A DNA stretch of 64,000 nucleotides. It comes from Streptomyces lateritius (GTDB lineage Bacteria; Actinomycetota; Actinomycetes; Streptomycetales; Streptomycetaceae). Under the pieces are notes generated by a model. The model was not told the DNA's origin and made no database searches. It saw nothing but the letters and a program-made list of their open reading frames with translations. The stretch lies in contig NZ_BMTO01000002.1 in the NCBI RefSeq assembly GCF_014649715.1, positions 481,054 through 545,053 on the forward strand, in the 5' to 3' direction. Of this stretch, positions 27,107 to 35,906 are shown piece after piece (position 1 is the stretch's first letter; the number at the start of each line of letters is the position of its first letter). The position numbers were made by a program, and so were the translations under genes.

Positions 27107-27522
27107 GGGGGCAGCCTACGTTCTGAATCGCCGGACACGCGTATATGCCTTGGCCTAAGCTGCTCTCAACTGTCACAGCAGTGTGGTTCTGCATCAAGAC
27201 CCGGGCGTGACATCGGCAAGAGAACCCATGACCCCGAAGCGTGGGAAGCCCTGCCCGATTCCGCCCCATGCGTCACTCGCCGTCCCAAGTGGCTCCGTCA
27301 TAACAGGTTGGGTTGTGGCGATCTGACGGTTTCGGCACGTATGTCCTCCGGTCACTCCCCTGGGTGATCTGCCGCGTACGCATAGTCCGTTCGGGCCATT
27401 CAAGATTGGGCCCGAAGGGGGTGTTGCGCTGTGCCCACCTTCCGTAACGTCACCAACTGGCAGCGGTGAATATGCCGCTACCGCCGTGGGGGAGCCTCGA
27501 TTCGGGAGAGGACGGCGCCGGT
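27107..27522. other. Long divergent intergenic region between PBP and wblA
   Basis: 416 bp with no gene. It contains the PBP promoter at one end and the long wblA leader at the other. TCAC-N8-GTGA at 27352-27367 is a small inverted repeat that could bind a regulator. The region is less GC-rich than its surroundings, as expected for a control region of a developmental gene. Confidence 0.6.
27140..27169 (-). promoter_or_regulatory. Candidate housekeeping promoter for the PBP gene
   Basis: On the minus strand TTGAGA (27164-27169) and TATACG (27140-27145) are separated by 18 bp, close to vegetative sigma consensus. The -10 lies 34 bases before the start codon. Confidence 0.5.
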
Positions 27523-27867
27523 ATGGGCTGGGTAGCTGACTGGAGTGCGCAGGCGGCCTGCCGCACTACCGATCCGGATGAACTTTTCGTGCAGGGAGCG
27601 GCACAGAACAGGGCGAAGGCGGTGTGCACCGGATGTCCGGTGCGGACCGAGTGTCTGGCCGACGCCCTGGACAACCGCGTGGAGTTCGGTGTGTGGGGCG
27701 GTATGACGGAGCGCGAGCGCCGTGCCCTGTTGCGCCGGCGGCCCACCGTCACCTCGTGGCGGCGACTGCTCGAGACCGCGCGTACGGAGTACGAGCGGGG
27801 AGCGGGCCTGCTGCCCGTGGCGATCGAGGACGACGCGACGTACGAGGCGTACGCGGCGGTGGGCTAG
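27523..27867 (+). CDS. wblA: WhiB-like iron-sulfur regulator WblA
   Basis: 114-residue Wbl protein. Four Cys ligands of a 4Fe-4S cluster appear in ACRTTDPDELF, CTGCPVRTEC, followed by the GVWGGM turn and basic RRRPTVTSWRRLL. The sequence and its neighbours (PBP on one side, two ArsA-type ATPases on the other) match Streptomyces WblA, a global regulator that promotes sporulation and lowers antibiotic and oxidative-stress gene expression, and actinobacterial WhiB4. ATG 27523 follows GAGAGGA; an in-frame ATG at 27472 exists but is preceded by no good site. Confidence 0.93.
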   Translation: MGWVADWSAQAACRTTDPDELFVQGAAQNRAKAVCTGCPVRTECLADALDNRVEFGVWGGMTERERRALLRRRPTVTSWRRLLETARTEYERGAGLLPVAIEDDATYEAYAAVG

Positions 27868-27887
27868 ACCCACCGGAGCTCGCCAGA

Positions 27888-27911
27888 GCTCCACCGGAGC
27901 TCCGGTGGAGC
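27888..27911. terminator. Palindromic terminator between wblA and the ArsA operon
   Basis: A perfect 24-base palindrome (GCTCCACCGG, then AGCT, then its complement) between two converging genes. Confidence 0.85.
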
Positions 27912-27920
27912 GGGAACAGC

Positions 27921-29294
27921 TCAGGCCGAGGGCATGCGCCCGGCCGTGAGCCGGTCACCGATGGCCCGCAGCCCTGCGAGATCGTGTACGTCGCCGGGCA
28001 GGGCGGCCACTTCGGCGACCGCCACCTCCGGGTGGAGCGCGGTGAAGCGGTCACGCGTGCGCTGTTCGCGCGCGAGCACCTGCATCCGCTCGGCATGCAG
28101 ACGCAGGAGACCCGCGGTCAGTTGCTCGATGTCCTGCACTTGCTCGATGTCCTGTACGGCGGGGCCGTACGCGGCTGTGTCGTACGCGGCTGTGGGGGCA
28201 GCCTCGTCGTCGTGCGAGGAACGTGCGGCGGCGGTGGCGATGTCTGACGGCTCGGGGGATGTGGCGCGGGAGCCACGCTCACCAGTCTTCCCGGCCGCCT
28301 GATCCACCATGCGCCCCTCCTCAAGATTTTCTGCCGCTGCCCGCGCCCGCTCGGCCGACAGGCGGGCGGCGCCGCTGCCGTGGACGCGGTTGAGGACGAG
28401 ACCCGCCAGCGGCATCTCGTCGGCGGCCAGCCGCTCCACGAAGTACGCCGCCTCGCGCAGCGCGTCCCGCTCCGGCGTGGCGACCACGAGGAACGCCGTC
28501 CCCGGCGCCTGGAGCAGCTTGTACGTCGCGTCCGCCCGGGTCCGGAAGCCGCCGAACATCGTGTCCATGGCCGCCACGAAGGTCTGTACGTCCTTCAGGA
28601 ACTGACCGCCCAGCAGCTTCCCCAGGGTCCCCGTCATCATCGACATGCCGACGTTGAGGAACTTCATCCCCGCCCGGCCGCCCATCTTCGCCGGCGCCAT
28701 CAGCAGCTTGATGAACCTCCCGTCCAGGAAGGACCCCAGCCGCTTCGGCGCGTCGAGGAAGTCGAGCGCGGAGCGGGACGGCGGAGTGTCGACGACGATC
28801 AGGTCCCAGGCGTCCCGGGCGCGCAGCTGCCCGAGCTTCTCCATCGCCATGTACTCCTGCGTCCCGGCGAAACCGGCCGACAGCGACTGGTAGAAGGGGT
28901 TCGCCAGGATCGCCCGGGCCCGTTCGGGGTCGGTGTGCGCCTCGACGATCTCGTCGAAGGTCCGCTTCATGTCCAGCATCATCGCGTGCAGTTCCCCGCC
29001 GCCCGCCCCCTTGATGCCGTCCACCTTCCGGGGAACGTTGTCGAGCGAGTCGATCCCCATCGACTGCGCGAGCCGCCGCGCCGGGTCGATCGTCAGGACG
29101 ACGACCCTGCGGCCCCGTTCGGCCGCGCGGACCCCCAGGGCGGCCGCGGTCGTCGTCTTGCCGACGCCCCCGGCACCGCAGCAGACGATGATCCGGGTTC
29201 CCGGGTCGTCGATGAGCGGGTCGAGTTCGAGCGTGGGAACGGAGTCGAGGCCGTTCACCGGAAACGGGACGTCCTGCGCCGTCATCTCCGTCAC
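27921..29294 (-). CDS. ArsA/GET3-type ATPase, second of a pair
   Basis: 457-residue P-loop ATPase with the deviant Walker A GAGGVGKTT, the Walker B region DLIVVDTPPSR and a DPARRLAQSMG motif. After the ATPase core (to about residue 340) comes a poorly conserved, acidic linker with an EQVQDIEQLT repeat and a helical C-terminus (ERMQVLAREQRTRDRF). GTG 29294 shares GTGA with the stop of the upstream ATPase gene. No arsenic genes are nearby. In M. tuberculosis an equivalent pair is beside whiB4; its job is unsettled. Confidence 0.9.
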   Translation of the reverse strand: MTEMTAQDVPFPVNGLDSVPTLELDPLIDDPGTRIIVCCGAGGVGKTTTAAALGVRAAERGRRVVVLTIDPARRLAQSMGIDSLDNVPRKVDGIKGAGGGELHAMMLDMKRTFDEIVEAHTDPERARAILANPFYQSLSAGFAGTQEYMAMEKLGQLRARDAWDLIVVDTPPSRSALDFLDAPKRLGSFLDGRFIKLLMAPAKMGGRAGMKFLNVGMSMMTGTLGKLLGGQFLKDVQTFVAAMDTMFGGFRTRADATYKLLQAPGTAFLVVATPERDALREAAYFVERLAADEMPLAGLVLNRVHGSGAARLSAERARAAAENLEEGRMVDQAAGKTGERGSRATSPEPSDIATAAARSSHDDEAAPTAAYDTAAYGPAVQDIEQVQDIEQLTAGLLRLHAERMQVLAREQRTRDRFTALHPEVAVAEVAALPGDVHDLAGLRAIGDRLTAGRMPSA

Positions 29295-30253
29295 GCGTCC
29301 ACCCCTTGCTTCCGCAGTTCCTTCGCCAGCCGGTACAGGCCCGCGATGTCCGCCCCGTCCCCCAGGAAGGGCAGTTCGTACGCCGGTACGTCGAGCCCGG
29401 TCAGGACCGCCCGCTGCTCGCGCTCCAGCTCCACGCGCTGCGCGTGCTCCACGGCCTGTTCGAGGAGCGGCTCGACCAGCTTCGTACCCCCGGTGATCCC
29501 GGCGACGGCCAGGGTCTTCGCGACCGCGTCCCGGTGGTCGCCGGAGGCGGCCCGTACCGCCGCCTCGTCGAGGACGTGCGGACGGACCATGTTCACGATG
29601 ACCTTGCCCACCGGCAGTTCGGCGTCCCGCAGTTCGGCGATGCCGTCCGCGGTCTCCTGGACCGGCATCTCCTCCAGGAGGGTGACCAGGTGCACCGCCG
29701 TCTCGGGGGACTTCAGCACCCGCATCACGGCCTGCGCCTGATTGTGTATCGGGCCGATCCGGGCAAGGCCCGCCACCTCGTCGTTGACGTTGAGGAAGCG
29801 GGTGATCCGGCCGGTGGGCGGCGCGTCCATGACGACGTAGTCGTAGGTGTAGCCGCCGTGCTTCTCGCGTCGGCGGACCGCCTCGCACGCCTTGCCGGTC
29901 AGCAGGACGTCCCGTACCCCGGGCGCGATCGTCGTCGCGAAGTCGATCGCGCCGAGCTTCTTCAGGGCCCGGCCCGCGCTGCCCAGTTTGTAGAACATCT
30001 GGAGGTAGTCGAGGAGCGCCCGCTCGGCGTCGATGGCCAGCGCGAACACCTCGCCGCCGCCCGGGCCGACGGCGATCTTGCGCTCCTCGTACGGAAGCGC
30101 CTCCGTCTCGAAGAGCTGTGCGATGCCCTGCCTGCCTTCGACCTCCACGAGGAGAGTGCGTCTGCCCTCCGTCGCGAGGGCGAGCGCGAGGGCGGCGGCG
30201 ACCGTCGTCTTACCGGTACCGCCCTTGCCGCTGACCACCTGGAGCCTGCTCAC
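29291..30253 (-). CDS. ArsA/GET3-type ATPase, first of a pair
   Basis: 320-residue P-loop ATPase starting SRLQVVSGKGGTGKTT, a canonical ArsA/MinD-type Walker A with the signature lysine, and DYVVMDAPPTGRITRFL as Walker B/switch. It probably forms a heterodimer with the next gene product, since the two overlap by 4 bp. GTG 30253 gives the family N-terminus; GTG 30271 is also possible. Its promoter faces the DUF4177-RidA genes across 71 bp. Confidence 0.9.
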   Translation of the reverse strand: MSRLQVVSGKGGTGKTTVAAALALALATEGRRTLLVEVEGRQGIAQLFETEALPYEERKIAVGPGGGEVFALAIDAERALLDYLQMFYKLGSAGRALKKLGAIDFATTIAPGVRDVLLTGKACEAVRRREKHGGYTYDYVVMDAPPTGRITRFLNVNDEVAGLARIGPIHNQAQAVMRVLKSPETAVHLVTLLEEMPVQETADGIAELRDAELPVGKVIVNMVRPHVLDEAAVRAASGDHRDAVAKTLAVAGITGGTKLVEPLLEQAVEHAQRVELEREQRAVLTGLDVPAYELPFLGDGADIAGLYRLAKELRKQGVDA

Positions 30254-30324
30254 GTCTTCGAGCCTAACCACTGCCGTGCCGCCCTAAGCAGGAGGTGTCC
30301 GTGGCAGCGGATACAGTCGGCTCC

Positions 30325-30483
30325 ATGACCAAGTGGGAATACGCGACCGTGCCCCTTCTCGTGCACGCGACGAAGCAGATTCTGGACACCTGGGGCGAGG
30401 ACGGGTGGGAGCTCGTCCAGGTCGTTCCCGGACCGAACAACCCCGAGCAGCTCGTGGCCTACCTGAAGCGGGAGAAGGCGTGA
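30325..30483 (+). CDS. DUF4177 small protein
   Basis: 52 residues: a DUF4177-type fold with KWEYATVPLL, EDGWELVQVVPG and YLKREKA. Function is unknown. It overlaps the following RidA gene by 4 bp (GTGA), so the two are translationally coupled. ATG 30325 is the only sensible start. Confidence 0.87.
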   Translation: MTKWEYATVPLLVHATKQILDTWGEDGWELVQVVPGPNNPEQLVAYLKREKA

Positions 30484-30947
30484 GCGCCGTCGAGGCCAAG
30501 CTCGCCGAGCTCGGCCTGACCCTGCCGGAGGTCGTGCCCCCGCTGGCCGCCTACCAGCCGGCCGTCCGGTCGGGCGTGTACGTGTACACCTCGGGCCAGC
30601 TCCCGATGGTGGACGGCAAGCTTCCGGTGACCGGCAAGGTCGGCGGCGAGGTGACAGCGGAGGAGGCCAAGAAGCTCGCGGCCACCTGCGCGCTGAACGC
30701 CCTCGCGGCCGTGAAGTCGGTCGCCGGTGACCTGGACCGGATCAAGCGGGTCGTGAAGGTCGTCGGCTTCGTCGCCTCGGCCGCCGACTTCACCGGCCAG
30801 CCGGCCGTGATCAACGGCGCCAGCGAGCTGCTCGGCGCCGTCCTCGGCGACAAGGGCGTGCACGCCCGCAGCGCGGTGGGCGTGGCGGTGCTCCCGCTCG
30901 ACGCCCCGGTCGAGGTCGAGGTCCAGGTGGAGCTCGTCCAGGACTGA
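30480..30947 (+). CDS. RidA/YjgF family enamine deaminase
   Basis: 155-residue RidA-like protein (YjgF/YER057c/UK114). SGQLPMVDGKLPVTGKVG and the late VGVAVLPLDAPVEVEVQVEL are family segments. Canonical RidA destroys reactive enamines from PLP enzymes through an Arg before the end; here the segment is less canonical, so it is a subgroup member. It starts at GTG 30480 coupled to DUF4177, and a terminator follows 23 bases after the stop. Confidence 0.88.
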   Translation: MSAVEAKLAELGLTLPEVVPPLAAYQPAVRSGVYVYTSGQLPMVDGKLPVTGKVGGEVTAEEAKKLAATCALNALAAVKSVAGDLDRIKRVVKVVGFVASAADFTGQPAVINGASELLGAVLGDKGVHARSAVGVAVLPLDAPVEVEVQVELVQD

Positions 30948-30970
30948 CCGGTACCTCGGAAAGTCGTGCG

Positions 30971-31003
30971 GAGCCGGTTCCCCCCTCAGGGGGGAACCGG
31001 CTC
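30971..31003 (+). terminator. Terminator after ridA-like gene
   Basis: GAGCCGGTTCCCCCC pairs perfectly with its complement across a TCA loop, 15-bp stem. Confidence 0.9.
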
Positions 31004-31038
31004 TCGAACATCCCGACCGCCCGGCATACCATCCGGCC

Positions 31039-32034
31039 ATGGCGAATGGACAGTGGTACCCCCCGGAATGGCCCGACCGCATCCGCGCTCTCGCCGCGGG
31101 CGAGCTGGTCCCCGCGACGCCCAAGCGGGCCGCCACCGTCCTGCTGCTGCGGGACGCGGCCGAGGGGCCGAGCGTCCACATGCTGCGGCGCCGCGCCTCC
31201 ATGGCCTTCGCGGGCGGCGCGTACGCCTATCCCGGCGGCGGGGTCGACCCCCGGGACGAGCACCCCGTGCGCTGGGCCGGGCCCTCCCTGGCGGTCTGGG
31301 CCGAGCGGCTCGGCGTGCCGGACCACGCGCAGGCCCAGGCGATCGTCTGCGCGGCCGTGCGCGAGACGTACGAGGAGGCGGGCGTGCTGCTCGCCGGCGA
31401 GACGGCGGACTCGGTGGTCGGCGACACGACCGGAGACGACTGGGAGGAGGACCGGGAGGCGCTGGTCGCCCGCGAGCTGTCCTTCGCGGACTTCCTCGAC
31501 CGGCGCGGACTGGCGCTGCGGTCCGATCTGCTCGGCGCGTGGGCGCGCTGGATCACGCCGGAGTTCGAGCCCCGGCGGTACGACACGTGGTTCTTCGTGG
31601 CCGCGCTGCCGGCCGGGCAGCGTACCCGTAACGCCTCGACGGAGGCGGACCGCACGGTCTGGATCCGCCCTGCGGAGGCCGCGGCCGGTTACGACCGCGG
31701 TGAGCTGACGATGATGCCGCCGACGATCTCGACCCTGCGCGGACTCGAGCGCTTCGGCTCGGCGGCCGAGGCCCTGGCCGCGTCGGTGGAGCAGGACCTC
31801 ACTCCCGTACTCGCGCAGGCGCGGCTGGACGGTGACGAGCTGATCCTGAGCTGGCCGGGCCACGAGGAGTTCACCAAGCACATTCCGACGGGCGGGGAAG
31901 CGGGGACGGGCCGGGCAGCCGCCGAGACCGGCGGCGGCTCGGGTACGGGCGCCGGGAGCGGGAGTGGTACGGGTACGGGCGCCGGGAGCGGGAGTGGTAC
32001 GGGTACGGGCGCCGGGATCGGGGGCGCGTCGTGA
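31039..32034 (+). CDS. Nudix hydrolase with Gly/Ser/Thr repeat tail
   Basis: 331 residues. The Nudix fold spans about residues 25-260, with FAGGAYAYPGGGVDP and the Nudix box ending AAVRETYEEAGVLL (REx2EEx family: RETYEEAG). It resembles NUDT19-like enzymes that cleave CoA-type pyrophosphates. The last about 35 residues are a low-complexity GAGSGSGTGT repeat encoded by a 30-bp DNA duplication, which is not part of the fold. The stop overlaps the next gene's GTG by 4 bp. Confidence 0.88.
   Translation: MANGQWYPPEWPDRIRALAAGELVPATPKRAATVLLLRDAAEGPSVHMLRRRASMAFAGGAYAYPGGGVDPRDEHPVRWAGPSLAVWAERLGVPDHAQAQAIVCAAVRETYEEAGVLLAGETADSVVGDTTGDDWEEDREALVARELSFADFLDRRGLALRSDLLGAWARWITPEFEPRRYDTWFFVAALPAGQRTRNASTEADRTVWIRPAEAAAGYDRGELTMMPPTISTLRGLERFGSAAEALAASVEQDLTPVLAQARLDGDELILSWPGHEEFTKHIPTGGEAGTGRAAAETGGGSGTGAGSGSGTGTGAGSGSGTGTGAGIGGAS
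31941..32017. repeat. 30-bp tandem repeat encoding the Nudix tail
   Basis: Two perfect 30-base copies (31941-31970, 31971-32000) and a partial third, unit GGGTACGGGCGCCGGGAGCG plus 10 bases. The period keeps frame, so copy number can vary without breaking the coupled downstream gene. Confidence 0.95.
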
Positions 32035-32861
32035 GTGACGCCGCCGCACTGCCCGGACAGCCCCGGGGAACCGTGGTCTCCGGACCCGCGACCGCCCGCG
32101 CCGTCAACGTCCTCGCGCCCAACCCCTCCGCGATGACCCTCGACGGCACGAACACCTGGATCGTCTCGGAGCCCGACTCCGACCTGGCCGTCGTCATCGA
32201 CCCCGGCCCGCTCGACGACGGCCATCTGCGGCACGTCGTCGACATCGCCGCCGAGCTCGGCAAGCGGGTCGCGCTCACGCTGCTGACCCACGGCCACCCG
32301 GACCACGCCGAGGGCGCGGCCCGGTTCGCCGAACTGACCGGGACCCATGTACGCGCCCTGGACCCGGCGCTGCGGCTCGGCGACGAGGGACTGTCGGCCG
32401 GTCAGGTGGTCACGGTCGGCGGTCTGGAACTCCGCGTGGTGGCGACCCCCGGCCACACCTCCGACTCGCTCTCCTTCCATCTGCCCGCCGACGGGGCCGT
32501 GCTGACGGGAGACACGATCCTCGGGCGCGGCACGACGATGGTCGCGCACCCCGACGGACGGCTCGGCGACTATCTGGACTCCCTGCGCCGGCTGCGCTCG
32601 CTCACGGTCGACGACGGGGTCCACACGGTCCTGCCGGGCCACGGGCCGGTCCTGGAGGACGCTCAGGGGGCCGTGGAGTTCTATCTGGCCCACCGTGCCA
32701 GTCGCCTCGCGCAGGTCGAGACGGCCGTGGAGAACGGCTACACGACCGCCCAGGAGGTCGTGGCCCATGTGTACGCGGACGTGGACCGCTCCCTGTGGCC
32801 GGCCGCCGAGCTGTCCGTACGGGCGCAGCTGGAGTACCTGCGGGGACACGACCTGATCTGA
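32031..32861 (+). CDS. Metallo-beta-lactamase fold hydrolase
   Basis: 276 residues. Zinc motifs are THGHPDHAEG (about residues 85-94), TPGHTSDS, TGDTILG and the late LPGHGPV; the C-terminal helical domain ends RAQLEYLRGHDLI, as in LACTB2-like nucleases and hydrolases. GTG 32031 overlaps the Nudix stop. Synteny with the MBL gene next to crp in mycobacteria supports orthology. Substrate unknown. Confidence 0.9.
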   Translation: MSDAAALPGQPRGTVVSGPATARAVNVLAPNPSAMTLDGTNTWIVSEPDSDLAVVIDPGPLDDGHLRHVVDIAAELGKRVALTLLTHGHPDHAEGAARFAELTGTHVRALDPALRLGDEGLSAGQVVTVGGLELRVVATPGHTSDSLSFHLPADGAVLTGDTILGRGTTMVAHPDGRLGDYLDSLRRLRSLTVDDGVHTVLPGHGPVLEDAQGAVEFYLAHRASRLAQVETAVENGYTTAQEVVAHVYADVDRSLWPAAELSVRAQLEYLRGHDLI

Positions 32862-32966
32862 CCCCGGCGGAAACCTGATCCGACCCCACCCCCCGGGGCC
32901 CCGGGGCCCGAGGCCCGTGCTTTACGCTCCGTTTACTTCTGGCCGTAGTTCTCGGGGGGATTGCCC

Positions 32967-33851
32967 ATGTTCGTCGTATCCATCCTGCTGCTCATCGCGG
33001 CAGTGGTGCTGTTCTTCGTCGCCCGCGCCAACGACACGCGCGGGCTGAGGCTCGGCGCCCTCGGCGCGCTCATCGCCGGTGTCTTCGCGATGCTCGCTTC
33101 GACCCTCTACGTCGTCAGCGCGTACGAGGTCGGCGTCCCGGTCGCCTTCGGCAAGGTCGGCTCGCCGATGACCTCGGGCATGCACATCAAGTCGCCGTTC
33201 ACCGACGTCACGACGTTCTCCACCCGGCCCGTCGATCTCAACCTCTCGGACAAGGACGTGGTGGAGGTTCGCTCCTCGCAGGGCGGTGTGATGGAGGTCG
33301 AGGTGACCGTGAAGTGGGCGGTCACGCCGGCCAAGGCCGTCGAGCTGTACCGCCTCGCGGGCAGCGAGGAGGCCATCCAGCAGCGTCTGGTCTACCCCGA
33401 CAGCCGGGAGATCGTCCGTAACGTCTTCGCGCGCTACACGAGCGAGCAGGGCTACGCCACGGACCGCGAGAAGATCAACGCCGAGATCGGCACGCTCATC
33501 AAGGAGCGACTGGCCCCGCGCGGGATCGACGTCACCGCCGTCAACCTGCGCAACGTGAAGCCCTCGGCGGCCCTGCAGGACCAGATCGACCGCAAGATCC
33601 AGCAGCAGCAGGCGACCGAGCGCGCCACCGAGGCCTCCCGTACGGCCAAGGCGGAGGCCGACCGGCGCCGTATCGAGGCGGAGGGCATCGCCCGCGCCAA
33701 CAAGATCCTCAACGAGTCGCTGACGGACAAGGTCCTGATGAACCAGTGCATCGACGCGTACAAGGAGGCCGCGGGGAAGAACCCGGTCTACGCGGTGCCC
33801 TGCGGCGGCGGCAGCGGGACCCCGCTGATCGTGGACGGTACGAAGCGCTAG
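32967..33851 (+). CDS. SPFH/prohibitin domain membrane protein
   Basis: 294 residues. Two N-terminal helices (about 3-20 and 30-50) precede an SPFH domain (YEVGVPVAFGKVGSPMTSG to about residue 200) and a charged coiled coil (QQQQATERATEASRTAKAEADRR). It resembles prohibitin/HflC-like scaffold proteins of membrane microdomains. GGGGGGA is 7 bases before ATG 32967. It is the only intact SPFH protein in the window; the flotillin relic near 21000 lacks that domain. Confidence 0.88.
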   Translation: MFVVSILLLIAAVVLFFVARANDTRGLRLGALGALIAGVFAMLASTLYVVSAYEVGVPVAFGKVGSPMTSGMHIKSPFTDVTTFSTRPVDLNLSDKDVVEVRSSQGGVMEVEVTVKWAVTPAKAVELYRLAGSEEAIQQRLVYPDSREIVRNVFARYTSEQGYATDREKINAEIGTLIKERLAPRGIDVTAVNLRNVKPSAALQDQIDRKIQQQQATERATEASRTAKAEADRRRIEAEGIARANKILNESLTDKVLMNQCIDAYKEAAGKNPVYAVPCGGGSGTPLIVDGTKR

Positions 33852-33872
33852 GCCGTGTCCGTACGAACGGAA

Positions 33873-33903
33873 AGGCCGCCCCGGTCGTGGACCGGGGCGG
33901 CCT
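33873..33903. terminator. Bidirectional terminator between SPFH gene and crp
   Basis: AGGCCGCCCCGGTC (33873-33886) pairs perfectly with 33890-33903 around a GTG loop, between converging genes. Confidence 0.9.
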
Positions 33904-33937
33904 CTCACGTACTCCGTACGTGCTGGGGGCCTGCGTG

Positions 33938-34612
33938 CTAGCGCGAGCGCTTCGCGAGGCGCTCCACGTCCAGCAGGATCACGGCGCGGGCCTCCAGGCG
34001 CAGCCAGCCGCGCTGGGCGAAGTCCGCCAGGGCCTTGTTGACCGTCTCGCGGGAGGCGCCGACCAGCTGGGCGAGCTCCTCCTGGGTCAGGTCGTGGACG
34101 ACGTGGATGCCCTCCTCCGACTGCACGCCGAAGCGGCGCGACAGGTCGAGGAGCGCGCGGGCGACACGGCCCGGGACGTCGGAGAAGACCAGGTCGGACA
34201 TCTGGTCGTTGGTCTTGCGCAGCCGGCGGGCGACCGCGCGCAGCAGGGCGGTGGCCACCTCGGGGCGGGCGTTCAGCCAGGGCTGGAGGTCGCCGTGGCC
34301 AAGGCCGAGGAGCTTGACCTCGGTCAGCGCGGTCGCGGTGGCGGTGCGCGGGCCCGGGTCGAAGAGGGACAGCTCGCCGATGAGCTCGCCGGGGCCGAGG
34401 ACGGCCAGCATGTTCTCCCGGCCGTCGGGCGAGGTGCGGTGGAGCTTCACCTTGCCCTCGGTGACCACGTACAGGCGGTCGCCGGGGTCCCCCTCGTGGA
34501 ACAGCGCGTCGCCACGGGCGAGCGTCGCTTCACTCATCGAGGCGCGCAGCTCCGCGGCCTGCTCGTCATCGAGCGCCGCGAAGAGCGGGGCGCGCCGCAG
34601 AACGTCGTCCAC
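33938..34612 (-). CDS. crp: Crp/Fnr family cyclic-nucleotide regulator
   Basis: 224-residue Crp. The cyclic nucleotide-binding domain has GDRLYVVTEGKVKL and the phosphate cassette PGELIGELSLFDPGPRTATATA. A dimer helix leads to the winged helix TQEELAQLVGASRETVNKALADFAQRGWL. In Streptomyces, Crp controls germination and secondary metabolism. The GTG start at 34612 is the family norm. It faces nth across 184 bp. Confidence 0.95.
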   Translation of the reverse strand: MDDVLRRAPLFAALDDEQAAELRASMSEATLARGDALFHEGDPGDRLYVVTEGKVKLHRTSPDGRENMLAVLGPGELIGELSLFDPGPRTATATALTEVKLLGLGHGDLQPWLNARPEVATALLRAVARRLRKTNDQMSDLVFSDVPGRVARALLDLSRRFGVQSEEGIHVVHDLTQEELAQLVGASRETVNKALADFAQRGWLRLEARAVILLDVERLAKRSR

Positions 34613-34676
34613 GAGTTCTCTCCTATGTCGACCTGCTCAGGGGACCTTGATCCCATGATGCCGGACGCACAAAACA

Positions 34677-34690
34677 GTGCGATCAATCAC
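34677..34690. promoter_or_regulatory. Possible Crp site upstream of crp and nth
   Basis: GTGCGATCAATCAC has GTG/CAC ends like the Streptomyces Crp motif, 65 bases upstream of crp. Only three bases per half-site pair, so this is a tentative autoregulatory site. The rest of 34613-34796 shows no gene. Confidence 0.3.
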
Positions 34691-34796
34691 AACAAGTTTG
34701 ACGTACCGAACCGCCCGTCCGTACGCCAGGGGCCCGATTGGGTCGTGATCGGCCGTGCCCGGGGCGGATGTCGGTGGTGGCCCTTAGGCTGGCCGG

Positions 34797-35831
34797 GTGT
34801 CCAACTCGCCGGTGAGAGCGCAGGCCAAGGGGGCTGGGAGAGTGTCCGCCAAGGGTAATTCCGCTGTGGGCGAACAGGGTGCGTCGAAGCGAACGAATGC
34901 CGCAAAACGCCCATCCGTGTCTCCCGCTAAGGCACCCGCGAGCCCCGCGAAGGCGGCCGGAACCCCCGCAGAGAGGGCCGCCAAAAGCTCCGCCAAGGCG
35001 TCCGCCACGCCGTCGGCGAAGACCGCCAAGGCTGCGAAGCCCGCGAAAGCGGAATCCCGGCTCGGGATGGTCCGCCGGGCCCGGAAGATCAATCGGGAAC
35101 TGGCCGAGGTCTATCCGTACGCCCATCCCGAACTGGACTTCCGGAATTCCTTCGAGCTGCTCGTCGCCACGGTCCTCTCCGCCCAGACCACCGACCTGCG
35201 GGTCAACCAGACCACCCCCGCGCTCTTCGCGAGGTATCCGACGCCCGAGGACCTCGCCGCCGCGGACCCGGAGGAGATCGAGGAGCTGATCCGGCCGACC
35301 GGTTTCTTCCGCGCCAAGACCAAGTCGATCATGGGTCTCGCCGCGGCCCTGAGGGACGACTTCGGGGGAGAGGTCCCCGGACGCCTCGACGACCTGGTGA
35401 AACTCCCCGGTGTCGGACGCAAGACCGCCTTCGTCGTCCTGGGCAACGCCTTCGGCGTGCCGGGCATCACGGTCGACACCCACTTCATGCGGCTCGCCCG
35501 CCGCTGGAAGTGGACGGACCAGGACGATCCGGTCAAAATCGAGGCGGAGATCGCCGAGATCTTCCCGAAGAGCGAGTGGACGATGCTCTCGCACCGGGTG
35601 ATCTTCCACGGCCGCCGGATCTGTCACGCCCGCAGGCCCGCCTGCGGCGCGTGCCCGATCGCCCCGCTCTGCCCGGCGTACGGCGAGGGCGAGACGGACC
35701 CCGAGAAGGCGAAGAAGCTCCTGAAGTACGAGAAGGGCGGCTATCCCGGCCAGCGCCTCAACCCGCCCCCGGACTACCCCGGCCGTCCGGCGCCCCCGGC
35801 CGTCGGCGTGTCGCCGGGTGCCGGTGCATGA
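34797..35831 (+). CDS. nth: Endonuclease III with long Lys/Ala-rich N-terminal tail
   Basis: DNA glycosylase/AP lyase for oxidised pyrimidines. The conserved enzyme occupies about residues 88-310: [13 protein letters not shown], the hairpin LPGVGRKTA with catalytic Lys, [11 protein letters not shown] with catalytic Asp, and the 4Fe-4S set [17 protein letters not shown]. Residues 1-88 are an Ala/Lys/Pro/Ser tail with repeated SPAKA-like motifs, similar to histone H1 tails, which could bind DNA non-specifically. GTG 34797 is the upstream start; an internal start could remove part of the tail. Confidence 0.92.
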   Translation: MSNSPVRAQAKGAGRVSAKGNSAVGEQGASKRTNAAKRPSVSPAKAPASPAKAAGTPAERAAKSSAKASATPSAKTAKAAKPAKAESRLGMVRRARKINRELAEVYPYAHPELDFRNSFELLVATVLSAQTTDLRVNQTTPALFARYPTPEDLAAADPEEIEELIRPTGFFRAKTKSIMGLAAALRDDFGGEVPGRLDDLVKLPGVGRKTAFVVLGNAFGVPGITVDTHFMRLARRWKWTDQDDPVKIEAEIAEIFPKSEWTMLSHRVIFHGRRICHARRPACGACPIAPLCPAYGEGETDPEKAKKLLKYEKGGYPGQRLNPPPDYPGRPAPPAVGVSPGAGA

Positions 35832-35906
35832 GGCCACGGGCCCGGGCCATGAGGCCATGGGGGAACGAAGCCGCCGTCCGATCGCGTTGTGAAACACGGG
35901 GTGCCT

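Noticed and set aside
34797..35060. Separate histone-like gene before nth
   Set aside because: Same frame runs without stop into the endonuclease core; treated as a tail.
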